The position numbers were made by a program, and so were the translations under genes. Positions 1-6,911 of a stretch of 6,911 nt of DNA are shown in pieces. Under the pieces are notes generated by a model. It searched no databases, was not told the origin of the DNA, and was given only the letters and a program-made list of their open reading frames with translations. Source of the stretch: Chitinophagaceae bacterium (lineage in GTDB: Bacteria; Bacteroidota; Bacteroidia; Chitinophagales; Chitinophagaceae). Each line of letters begins with the position of its first letter. Position 1 is the first letter of the stretch. The stretch is from NCBI GenBank assembly GCA_016786965.1, contig JAEUVL010000950.1, positions 1 to 6,911 on the forward strand, read 5' to 3'.

Positions 1-1
1 A

Positions 2-2608
2 GCAGACCAGGATTTCCTGGCCATTGATGATGTTTCTGTAACATTATCACCAGTCTGCGGAAATCCAACTGGTTTGACAGCCGTTGTAACCGGTACCGGT
101 ACAACTGCAAACCTGTCATGGACAGCTCCCGTAATAGGTACTCCTACCGGGTATGAATGGGATGTTACCACTTCGGCCACGCCTCCTGCAAGCGGAACTG
201 CCACTGCACTTACTACTGCTAACGCAACAGGTCTGACAGCAGGTTTACAATATTATCTGCATGTAAGGACGAATTGCGGAGCCGGTGGTTTTTCCAGCTG
301 GGCTACTTTCGCCTTTACTACTATCATAAATGATGCGCCCTGCGGTGCAATACCGCTGACCCTGGGAGGCCCGGCAGAATGTGGTAACACAGCTCTTGCC
401 ACCTCAACCGGTGACCCGGCGCTTTTTTGTTCTTCCCCAAATAATACCCTTTGGTATTCTTATACGCCGGCTGCAAATGGTACTGTACTGGTAGTGGGGC
501 AAACACCTGCGAGCGGCAACCCGCTGAATGGATGGGTGCAGTTCTATACGGCTACTGGTACCTGCCCAACACTTACACTTACACAAGTGAATACGTCAGC
601 TTGTACCGGAGAGTTTGGTCAGAACCTGAACGATTCAGATACGCTTACTTCACCTGTATTGACAGGAGGTACCACTTATTATATCATGGTTGATGGATTT
701 AGCGGAGATGTGGGTGAGTTCTGTATCAAACTGATCACACCACCACCACCACCTGCCTGTACCACGAATCTGCTGCCTGCCAATGGTGCCACAGGAGTGG
801 TTGTTTCTCCTGCACCGGCCATCAGCTGGAATGCTTCACCAGGTGCTTCTTCTTATGATGTATTTTTTGGTACGGTCAATCCGCCATTAGCTAATATTGG
901 TAACACAACAGCCACTACTGTTAATATCACCGGTCTTTCTTATAATACCACTTACTACTGGTATGTAAGGCCGGTAGGGGTGGGCGGTGCTGCCACCGGT
1001 TGTGATGTGAATACCACTTCCTTTACTACAGAGAACCCCACTAACTGTGCACCACTTTATACCACGGGTTGTACCCTGGCTGACAGTCTTACTTATTTCT
1101 CCCTGAAAGGAGCTTCGGGAACGGTTATTTATAATCCTTCCGGTGCCACCTGTAATACTACCCCGGTTGCTTACTCCGATTATACAGGTGCCTTTAGCCC
1201 GGTAACCCTGGTAAGGGGAGAGAGCTTTGGTGGATTTATGCGCACCGGTGATCCCAACGATTATGCTTCCATCTGGATCGATGGAAATGATGATGGATAT
1301 TTTGAAGACAATGAGCGGTTGATGAATAATCTGCGGATAGGTACCACGATGAAGTTGTACACTCTCTACATTCCTACTACTGTAGCATTAGGCACTCACC
1401 GGATGAGGGTCAGGATAATTTACAGTGGCACAGCGCCGACAACGCCTACACATCCCTGTAATTCTTACACCTATGGTGAAACCGAAGACTACCTGGTGAA
1501 CATTACCAACGTAGGCAGTACACATGGTGTGGCACCCGGCTTACCCGGATCATGTGTTGTTGCAGGCCAGATCGTAATAGATGCTGCCAGCAACAACAAC
1601 GGCGCTTCTCCTGTATTCCTGGTGGATTCGCTGAATAATTATGTGGCAGCTATTTATCCTAATGGTAATAACCTTGGCACCGTTACGCCAGAGGTGTATG
1701 TGCATAATGGCCCTGTACGGCAGGACGTGACCGGCCGCTATTATCTCGACAGAAACATCAACGTGACTGTTACGACACAACCAGTAAGCCCTTATAATAT
1801 AAGGTTGTACTTCCGGAACAGCGAACTGAATGCACTGATCGCACAACCGGGAAGCGGGGTAACTTCCATCTTTGACCTGTTATCAACCAAGTCCGGAATC
1901 TTTTGTAATCCCGGATACAATGGTACAGGAACATTGATCTCTCCAACCGGATTCGGTTCCATGTCCGGAGACAGGTTCCTCGATTTCACCAATGTTACTG
2001 GTTTCTCCAGCTTCTATTTCCACGGAGGGGCAAGTGTATTGTTGCCGATCGATCTGCTGAGCTTTGCTGGTCAGCGGGAGGGAAGCGTCAACAAACTGCG
2101 CTGGACCACTGCTTCTGAACAGAACAACCGCGGCTTTGATGTGCAGCGCTCTGCTGATGGTATTAATTATGAATCCATAGGTTTCGTCAACACACTGGCT
2201 CCGGGTGGCAACAGCACCAGTCAGCTCAGTTATGATTTTACTGATAATACTGTAGGTGGCCGTAAGTTGTATTATCGTCTTCGCCAGATGGATGTGGACG
2301 GTCGCAGTAAACTCAGCAGTGTTGTATTGATCAAAGGTGATAAGCCGGTTACCCTGGCTATTGACGGCCTTTATCCGAATCCTGCCAACACCAGGGTGAA
2401 TGTAATGATATCATCGCCGGTGCGTGACAGGATCACTCTCGTCATTACGGATATGACCGGCAAAAACGTTCACCAGCAGGTGATCACTGCCGAAGCTGGT
2501 AACAATACCATACCGCTGGATATCAGCAGGCTCACCGGAGGCAGCTATATCGTAAAACTGCTTTGCGATAATTGCGAAACGGTGGTGGGCAAGTTTGTGA
2601 AGCAGTAA
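2..2608 (+). CDS. Large secreted modular protein with GEVED domain and T9SS type A sorting domain (5'-truncated)
   Basis: Partial gene: the frame is open from the first complete codon at position 2, so the start lies upstream; 868 residues are visible, ending at TAA 2606-2608. An internal TTG at 74 is not a credible start, because coding continues in front of it. Modules (residue 1 = codon at 2): 1-18, tail of a preceding beta-sandwich domain ('FLAIDDVSVT', as at the end of MAM/jelly-roll-like domains); 19-108, FnIII-like; 110-245, PPC-like beta-sandwich opening 'NDAPCGAIPL' with 'LWYSYTP' and 'TYYIMVDG'; 247-251, five prolines; 253-348, FnIII-like; 349-503, GEVED domain with acidic loop D427-E438 (DGNDDGYFEDNE) and signature 'YGETEDYLV'; about 505-680, an unnamed domain with 'YYLDRN'; 681-780, FnIII-like 'LPIDLLSF' module; about 786-868, T9SS type A sorting domain with 'YPNPA' at 791-795. 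By family knowledge, such proteins pass Sec and then the T9SS translocon, and the sorting domain is removed at the surface. No catalytic motif was seen; adhesion or binding is inference. A terminator follows 33 nt downstream. Confidence 0.93.
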   Translation, partial: ADQDFLAIDDVSVTLSPVCGNPTGLTAVVTGTGTTANLSWTAPVIGTPTGYEWDVTTSATPPASGTATALTTANATGLTAGLQYYLHVRTNCGAGGFSSWATFAFTTIINDAPCGAIPLTLGGPAECGNTALATSTGDPALFCSSPNNTLWYSYTPAANGTVLVVGQTPASGNPLNGWVQFYTATGTCPTLTLTQVNTSACTGEFGQNLNDSDTLTSPVLTGGTTYYIMVDGFSGDVGEFCIKLITPPPPPACTTNLLPANGATGVVVSPAPAISWNASPGASSYDVFFGTVNPPLANIGNTTATTVNITGLSYNTTYYWYVRPVGVGGAATGCDVNTTSFTTENPTNCAPLYTTGCTLADSLTYFSLKGASGTVIYNPSGATCNTTPVAYSDYTGAFSPVTLVRGESFGGFMRTGDPNDYASIWIDGNDDGYFEDNERLMNNLRIGTTMKLYTLYIPTTVALGTHRMRVRIIYSGTAPTTPTHPCNSYTYGETEDYLVNITNVGSTHGVAPGLPGSCVVAGQIVIDAASNNNGASPVFLVDSLNNYVAAIYPNGNNLGTVTPEVYVHNGPVRQDVTGRYYLDRNINVTVTTQPVSPYNIRLYFRNSELNALIAQPGSGVTSIFDLLSTKSGIFCNPGYNGTGTLISPTGFGSMSGDRFLDFTNVTGFSSFYFHGGASVLLPIDLLSFAGQREGSVNKLRWTTASEQNNRGFDVQRSADGINYESIGFVNTLAPGGNSTSQLSYDFTDNTVGGRKLYYRLRQMDVDGRSKLSSVVLIKGDKPVTLAIDGLYPNPANTRVNVMISSPVRDRITLVITDMTGKNVHQQVITAEAGNNTIPLDISRLTGGSYIVKLLCDNCETVVGKFVKQ
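739..753 (+). repeat. Short ACC trinucleotide tract encoding a proline linker
   Basis: Five ACC units in a row sit at the join between the PPC-like and second FnIII-like modules of the upstream gene. In frame they give most of a five-proline linker (residues 247-251). Being a multiple of three, any slippage would change linker length without a frameshift. The equivalent join in the downstream gene (about 5440-5460) reads 'TTPTPPA' and is not a perfect repeat. Confidence 0.6.
2054..2404 (+). repeat. Near-identical direct repeat, copy 1 (FnIII-like module plus start of sorting domain)
   Basis: This 351-nt (117-codon) in-frame block of the upstream gene matches 6430-6780 of the downstream gene without gaps. 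Hand alignment gives 14 differences (about 96% identity), 5 of them amino-acid changes (R/S, N/T, S/G, D/N, V/T). The last 63 nt are identical. It begins at 'LLSF' of the FnIII-like module and ends just after 'YPNPANTRVNV' of the T9SS domain. Outside it, identity falls abruptly. Confidence 0.93.
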
Positions 2609-2641
2609 AGAGTAACTATTCAATAGACAACAGATATTGAT

Positions 2642-2680
2642 ACAGGAAATGACCTTCAAAAGAGGTCATTTCCTGTTTTA
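2642..2680 (+). terminator. Rho-independent terminator of the upstream gene
   Basis: A perfect 14-bp inverted repeat, ACAGGAAATGACCT (2642-2655) and AGGTCATTTCCTGT (2663-2676), encloses a 7-nt loop and is followed by a short T run (2676-2679). It starts 33 nt after the stop codon of the upstream gene. The stem is strong; the T tract is short but adequate. It should end the upstream transcript and separate it from the next gene. In the reverse direction there is no good T tract, so it probably works mainly on the plus strand. Confidence 0.85.
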
Positions 2681-2701
2681 GAAAAGGGTTTTCTACCTTT
2701 A
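2673..2701 (+). promoter_or_regulatory. Possible Bacteroidota-type promoter for the beta-helix gene
   Basis: TACCTTTA at 2694-2701 matches the Bacteroidota -7 consensus TAnnTTTG at all but the last base. CTG at 2673-2675, 18 nt before it, is a 2-of-3 match to the -33 TTG element. Placement fits: it lies just after the terminator hairpin and would start transcription about 10-15 nt before ATG 2719. The weak -33 element and very short leader keep this tentative. The -33 box would lie inside the right arm of the terminator stem. Confidence 0.35.
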
Positions 2702-2718
2702 TAACATAATCATGCAAT

Positions 2719-5700
2719 ATGAAAATGTTCGGCAGACCATTAATCTGTATGTTGCTTTTGTTTACAATGCAATTCCAGTTGCACACATTTGCGCAAACCG
2801 GTATCAACCCGGGCTTTGTAGCTGAAGAAGGTCTGCATACCGCCAGCCCGGTTTTTCGAAACCCGATAGCTGCAGAACAGCCATACAATACTGTTGAGAT
2901 GACAGAGAGCAGGGCAGTGGTGAATGAAAGCCTTACGCACAGGGTAGCATTAAGCGGAAATTATACGATAGGTGTAGGCGGAGATTATCCCACTATTACG
3001 GCTGCGGTTGCTGCCTATAACAGTTCAGCTTTGACAGGTCCTGTTGTTTTTACACTCATCAACACATCCTACCCGTCCGAAACCTTTCCGGTTACGATTG
3101 GAGCAAATCCGGGTGCCAGCAGTACCAATACACTTACCATAAAACCTTCGCTACCGGGCACTGTGATAAGCGGTTCTGTTGCAGGAGCGTTGCTGGTGCT
3201 GAATGGTGCTGATCATATTATTATTGATGGGTCGGTGTCTAACAGTACCAATACAATATGTCCTTTAGCTTCCGCAAGCAGGGATTTGAAAATTGAAAAC
3301 ACGGCTAACTCTTCCGCTGCTGCGGTAATATGGCTGCAGAACAATGGCAGTGACGGGGCCACTCACAACAGTATCCGGAATTTGATAGTAGCAGGTAATT
3401 CGGGCACCACTACCTTGTTTGGTATTGGTTGTGCAGGACCAGCGATTGATCTTACTTCGTTTGGATCAGGTAATCATTTTAACAGCTACATCAACAACAG
3501 CATTACCAGGGTGCAGTATGGAATATATAGCCAGGGTGCAGGATTAGCCGATATGAATAGCGGAACGGTTATCAACCAGAACAGGTTGGATGCCGCGGCT
3601 CCTGATAATATTGGCACCGGCGGTATTCTTGCAGGCTATGAAGATAACCTGGTAGTATCCGGGAATACTATATCGGAGATTGTGTCCACTTCAGGAGTGA
3701 GTGTGTTTGGTATCGGGGTTGGTTTGGGAATGGGACAGTATGTTCCTTTGTTTTATACAACCTGGCGTGGCAGGGATGTAACAAATGCTTCCGTTACTAA
3801 CAATAAAATTGGCAGGATCATAAATACCCATGCTTATTCAGCTATTGGCATAGCAGTGTCCGGCTCACTATCTGGTACCACCTACCTGGCGAATAACTTG
3901 ATCTCCGGGGTGGGGGGTAATGGCAATGGAGATTTTTTTACCGCTGGTATCTATTTGGGCGGAATAGGCATTGGTACAAGCGGCAGCTTTAATGTAGTTC
4001 ATAATACTGTGGCGATGACAACGGATTTTGCAACCGGTTTTTCTCTGCTTACTGCCGCCATAGCCATTGCTGATGATGACCCGTTTGTAAACCTTAAGAA
4101 TAATATTCTTATTGTTACGGCCAATCTTCCTGTTACATACAACAGGGCCATTGCATTTTACTCCACTACTTTTACCAACCTCAACTCGGATAATAACTGC
4201 ATCTATGTTTCCCCGGGTCCTAATTCTGCATATGTGCAATGGAGTGGATTGGTTTCCGGCAGTTTCAGTACCACACTGCAGGGCTGGCAAACTTTCAGCG
4301 GAAAAGATCTGAACTCAAAGAATATTTTACCAGCCTTTGTCTCTTCTTCAGATGTGCATTTGCTGTCGTATGCCGGTGTCAACCTGAATCATTTGGGCAA
4401 TACCGGTATGAATGTTGGTGTAAACGAAGATATTGACTGCCAGTCCAGAACGGCAGGCCCGCTTCCGGATATAGGTGCAGATGAGTTTTCTTTTGCCCCT
4501 GTTATCACCTGCAACACCCCTTCGCTGCCTGTCATTTCCAGTATTGGTTCCAATTCAATAACAGTGGACCTGCCGGTTACAGGTTCATACCTGGTGGAAT
4601 ACGGGCCAGACAACTTTGTGCCCGGCTTAGGCGCTTCTGCAGGTGCTTCATCCCAATTAATTGGGCCGGCCAATACTTCTGTACAGATTACCGGACTATC
4701 ACCCACTACTTATTATAAAATAGTTGTCAGGCAACAATGTGCCGGCCCGGTGTGGAGTGAAAATTCTCCTGCTGCTTTGGTACGTACAAAAACAGCGAAT
4801 GATGAATGTACTTCCGCAATAGCTTTCCCTGCCATTCCGGTAAATGGAACATGTGTCACTTTATTAAATCAGACCAATGCAGGAGCTACCCAATCCCAGG
4901 TCTCCTGTTCCGGATCGCTTACTGCTGAAGATATTTGGTACTCTTTTGTAGCCACAACACCGGTAATGAAATGCACACTTACAAAGCTGACTGGTGTTTC
5001 GAATACGATCATCCGGGAGATATTCAGTGGTAGTTGTGGAAGTCTCACCAGCATCAATTGCTGGGGACTGGATTTTCCTGTTACCTATAGCGGCCTGGTT
5101 CCGGGCAACACGTATTACCTACGGGTGTATTCTAATGTATCGGCTACGGTTTCAACATTCGATCTTTGTATACAGGCTGTTCCCTGTACCACACCCACCT
5201 CGCTGTCGGCAACGAATATTCTCAGTACTTCAGCCGTGCTTAACTGGACCGAACTAAGCAATGCCGTATCCTGGGATATTGAAATACAACCATCGCCTTA
5301 TAATTTTACCGGTACACCTACGGTAACTGCTATTACAAAGCCTTATACCATTACCGGGCTGATTGCCCAAACCGGTTATCAGTTTAAAGTAAGGCCTACG
5401 GGTTGCATCGCTAACTGGAGTGCGGCTGGCGGGTTTAGCACCACACCCACACCACCTGCAAACGATGAAGCGCCGGGAGCGGTTCTTCTTCCGTTCGGGG
5501 CCTGTACCAGTGGCTTTGGGCATACCAACCGCAATGCCACACAGAGCCCCGGTGAACCTTTTCCATCCTGCAGGGGTACAGAAGGATACAGTACAGTTTG
5601 GTTTAAATTCATTGCTCCTCCAAGCGGTGGCGTTAAAATATCGAATGATTATTTTTCCGGCTCTGGTTCAAATATTCAAACGAATGATACCCGCATAGCC

Positions 5701-6911
5701 CTGTTCAGCGCAACAAATGTGAATGACTATTCCACCTTTACTATGATCGCCTGTGGTGATGACGGGGCCATTAATGTAGTAGGGCGTACAATCTTTTATG
5801 CAACAGGACTTACTCCGGGCAACACCTACTATTTGCAGGAAGATGGATGTCAGCCCAATCACATAAGGGGACAATTCTGTATCAGTGTAGAAGACCTTGC
5901 CAGCGGTGGAATGATCTCCGGCCTTACATCCTGTGCAGCCGCAAGGACAGTTACGGCAAACAGCAACTTTACAGAATGGTTATCTATTACTGATAATACA
6001 GGCAGACTGGTGGCCATGGTGAGGAATCCGAACGGATCCGGTGCCGGCACAACGACCTATACCACAAACCTGAATATTAACTCCGGCCCGGTAAGATCGG
6101 TCTCAGGCAGTTATTACCTGGACCGTAACTTTCAGATATCAAACCCAGGCGTGGCAAATGCTGAAATAAGGTTTTTTTATCTGAACAATGAGCTCAATGC
6201 ATTGACTACGGCTAATCCTTTGGTGAATGCATCAACCATTGGCGTATTAAGGCAACCGGGAGCAAGCTGCAATGGAGATCTTTCATTGGCAAATGGAACG
6301 GTCCAGTTTCTGCCGCAAACAGGAAATGGGGTTAGTCCCGACGGTACGCTTCGCTGGATCAATGTATCAACACCGGGCTTTTCTAATTTTTATCTTTCCG
6401 GCTCAATCGGCTCCGCCCTGCCCATAGACCTGCTCAGCTTTGCTGGTCAGCGGGAGGGAAGCGTCAATAAACTAAGCTGGACCACTGCTTCTGAACAGAA
6501 CAACCGTGGCTTTGATGTGCAGCGCTCTGCTGATGGTATTACTTATGAATCCATCGGTTTTGTCAACACACTGGCTCCGGGTGGCAACAGCACCGGTCAG
6601 CTCAGTTATAATTTTACTGATAATACTGTAGGTGGCCGTAAGTTGTATTATCGTCTTCGCCAGATGGATACGGACGGTCGCAGTAAACTCAGCAGTGTTG
6701 TATTGATCAAAGGAGACAAGCCGGTTACCCTGGCTATTGACGGCCTTTATCCGAATCCTGCCAACACCAGGGTGAATGTAGTGGTGGGAGCACCGGTGCG
6801 GGATAAAGTAACATTGCTGGTGGTGGATATGACCGGAAAGACCGTATTGCAGAAAGTGGTGAATGTGGAAGCCGGCAGCAACACCGTGCCTTTCGACATC
6901 AGCCAACTGAC
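2719..6911 (+). CDS. Giant secreted parallel beta-helix / FnIII protein, T9SS cargo (3'-truncated)
   Basis: One open frame from ATG 2719 to the right edge, 1397 complete codons, no stop. Signal peptide: MK start, hydrophobic core 'LICMLLLF', probable cleavage after A25 (HTFA|QTG). ATG 2725 (M3) is an alternative start; neither has a clear Shine-Dalgarno sequence. Modules: about 80-594, right-handed parallel beta-helix (pectin-lyase-like), opening 'YTIGVGGDYPTITAAV', with recurring Asn turns (NNSI 259, NTI 316, NNKI 361, NNLI 392, NNIL 461) and closing with 'PDIGADEF' at 583-590; 598-693, FnIII-like; 694-821, PPC-like ('NDECTSAI', 'DIWYSF'); 823-914, FnIII-like; 915-1062, second PPC-like ('NDEAPGAV', 'VWFKF', 'NTYYLQEDG'); 1063-1233, unnamed domain shared with the upstream gene ('YYLDRN' 1132-1137); 1234-1333, FnIII-like 'LPIDLLSF' module; from about 1339, T9SS sorting domain ('YPNPA' 1344-1348), cut off after 'DISQL'. 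By comparison with the upstream gene about 23 residues are missing. No catalytic residues are recognisable, so a surface adhesin or matrix role is likelier than a polysaccharide lyase. The gene follows its paralogue by 110 nt, past a terminator, so it is probably transcribed separately. Confidence 0.94.
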   Translation, partial: MKMFGRPLICMLLLFTMQFQLHTFAQTGINPGFVAEEGLHTASPVFRNPIAAEQPYNTVEMTESRAVVNESLTHRVALSGNYTIGVGGDYPTITAAVAAYNSSALTGPVVFTLINTSYPSETFPVTIGANPGASSTNTLTIKPSLPGTVISGSVAGALLVLNGADHIIIDGSVSNSTNTICPLASASRDLKIENTANSSAAAVIWLQNNGSDGATHNSIRNLIVAGNSGTTTLFGIGCAGPAIDLTSFGSGNHFNSYINNSITRVQYGIYSQGAGLADMNSGTVINQNRLDAAAPDNIGTGGILAGYEDNLVVSGNTISEIVSTSGVSVFGIGVGLGMGQYVPLFYTTWRGRDVTNASVTNNKIGRIINTHAYSAIGIAVSGSLSGTTYLANNLISGVGGNGNGDFFTAGIYLGGIGIGTSGSFNVVHNTVAMTTDFATGFSLLTAAIAIADDDPFVNLKNNILIVTANLPVTYNRAIAFYSTTFTNLNSDNNCIYVSPGPNSAYVQWSGLVSGSFSTTLQGWQTFSGKDLNSKNILPAFVSSSDVHLLSYAGVNLNHLGNTGMNVGVNEDIDCQSRTAGPLPDIGADEFSFAPVITCNTPSLPVISSIGSNSITVDLPVTGSYLVEYGPDNFVPGLGASAGASSQLIGPANTSVQITGLSPTTYYKIVVRQQCAGPVWSENSPAALVRTKTANDECTSAIAFPAIPVNGTCVTLLNQTNAGATQSQVSCSGSLTAEDIWYSFVATTPVMKCTLTKLTGVSNTIIREIFSGSCGSLTSINCWGLDFPVTYSGLVPGNTYYLRVYSNVSATVSTFDLCIQAVPCTTPTSLSATNILSTSAVLNWTELSNAVSWDIEIQPSPYNFTGTPTVTAITKPYTITGLIAQTGYQFKVRPTGCIANWSAAGGFSTTPTPPANDEAPGAVLLPFGACTSGFGHTNRNATQSPGEPFPSCRGTEGYSTVWFKFIAPPSGGVKISNDYFSGSGSNIQTNDTRIALFSATNVNDYSTFTMIACGDDGAINVVGRTIFYATGLTPGNTYYLQEDGCQPNHIRGQFCISVEDLASGGMISGLTSCAAARTVTANSNFTEWLSITDNTGRLVAMVRNPNGSGAGTTTYTTNLNINSGPVRSVSGSYYLDRNFQISNPGVANAEIRFFYLNNELNALTTANPLVNASTIGVLRQPGASCNGDLSLANGTVQFLPQTGNGVSPDGTLRWINVSTPGFSNFYLSGSIGSALPIDLLSFAGQREGSVNKLSWTTASEQNNRGFDVQRSADGITYESIGFVNTLAPGGNSTGQLSYNFTDNTVGGRKLYYRLRQMDTDGRSKLSSVVLIKGDKPVTLAIDGLYPNPANTRVNVVVGAPVRDKVTLLVVDMTGKTVLQKVVNVEAGSNTVPFDISQL
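6430..6780 (+). repeat. Near-identical direct repeat, copy 2 (FnIII-like module plus start of sorting domain)
   Basis: Second copy of the 351-nt block, 4376 nt downstream in the same orientation and reading frame. The following 131 nt, still inside the homologous sorting domain, align without gaps to 2405-2535 but match at only about 81 positions (62%). The high identity therefore stops sharply at 6780 although the homology continues. Confidence 0.93.

Noticed and set aside
74..76. TTG at 74 as start codon of the upstream gene
   Set aside because: The frame is open to the left edge and the preceding residues ('FLAIDDVSVTLSPVC') look like the end of a real domain, so this is an internal leucine codon.
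1550..1846. 98-codon minus-strand open frame
   Set aside because: Antisense to the unnamed domain of the upstream gene, whose sense translation is conserved in the paralogue. No independent support.
2616..2940. Minus-strand frames across the gap and the start of the downstream gene
   Set aside because: They run through the terminator hairpin and the signal-peptide region of the plus-strand gene, overlap each other in different frames, and show no domain.
3868..4290. 140-codon minus-strand open frame opposite the beta-helix
   Set aside because: Antisense shadow of a continuous, domain-rich plus-strand frame; low-complexity translation with no recognisable motif and no start signal.
4994..5257. 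Plus-strand short frames inside the downstream gene (also 4112-4436 and 5420-5698)
   Set aside because: Out-of-frame shadows of the 2719-6911 frame, whose in-frame translation gives clear FnIII-like and PPC-like modules throughout.
2054..6780. Mobile element or composite transposon bounded by the direct repeats
   Set aside because: The repeats lie in frame inside conserved protein domains, there is no transposase or terminal inverted repeat, and homology continues beyond the high-identity block. Paralogy with conversion explains it better.
6472..6906. 144-codon minus-strand open frame opposite the end of the downstream gene
   Set aside because: It lies wholly antisense to a well-supported T9SS tail. 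In the paralogous copy the same antisense frame is broken by a stop at 2411-2413, although most of the sense region is 96% identical. The protein has no recognisable domain.

Overview
The window looks like chromosomal DNA of a member of the Bacteroidota. Both large genes end in, or run into, a type IX secretion (T9SS) type A sorting domain. The proteins are chains of modules typical of that phylum: FnIII-like, 'ND..C'-type beta-sandwich, GEVED and parallel beta-helix domains, then a 'LPIDLLSF' FnIII-like module before the sorting domain. The second gene has no clear Shine-Dalgarno sequence, which also fits the phylum. The style resembles Chitinophagaceae, but no marker gene is present, so the family is a guess.

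Layout: (1) Positions 2-2608, plus strand, hold the 3' part of a gene for a secreted modular protein. It is already open at the left edge; 868 residues are visible and it ends with a complete T9SS sorting domain. (2) Positions 2609-2718 are a 110-nt gap with a strong hairpin terminator and a possible Bacteroidota-type promoter. (3) From 2719 to the right edge, plus strand, runs one uninterrupted frame of 1397 complete codons without a stop. It encodes a second giant secreted protein: signal peptide, large parallel beta-helix, FnIII-like and PPC-like modules in alternation, the same C-terminal chassis, and a sorting domain cut by the window edge roughly 23 residues before its expected end. No RNA gene, IS element or CRISPR array was seen, and no credible minus-strand gene.

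The two genes are tandem paralogues at their C-terminal ends only. The N-terminal cargo differs (FnIII / PPC-like / FnIII / GEVED versus beta-helix / FnIII / PPC-like / FnIII / PPC-like), while the last ~350 residues share a common plan. Inside this shared end, a 351-nt block is about 96% identical between the genes (14 differences by hand count), although the sequence just after it drops to about 62%. This suggests recent gene conversion or cassette replacement. Both products are expected to cross the inner membrane by Sec and the outer membrane by T9SS, to be displayed or released at the cell surface. Neither shows a recognisable catalytic motif, so adhesion, matrix or glycan binding is the most that can be inferred.
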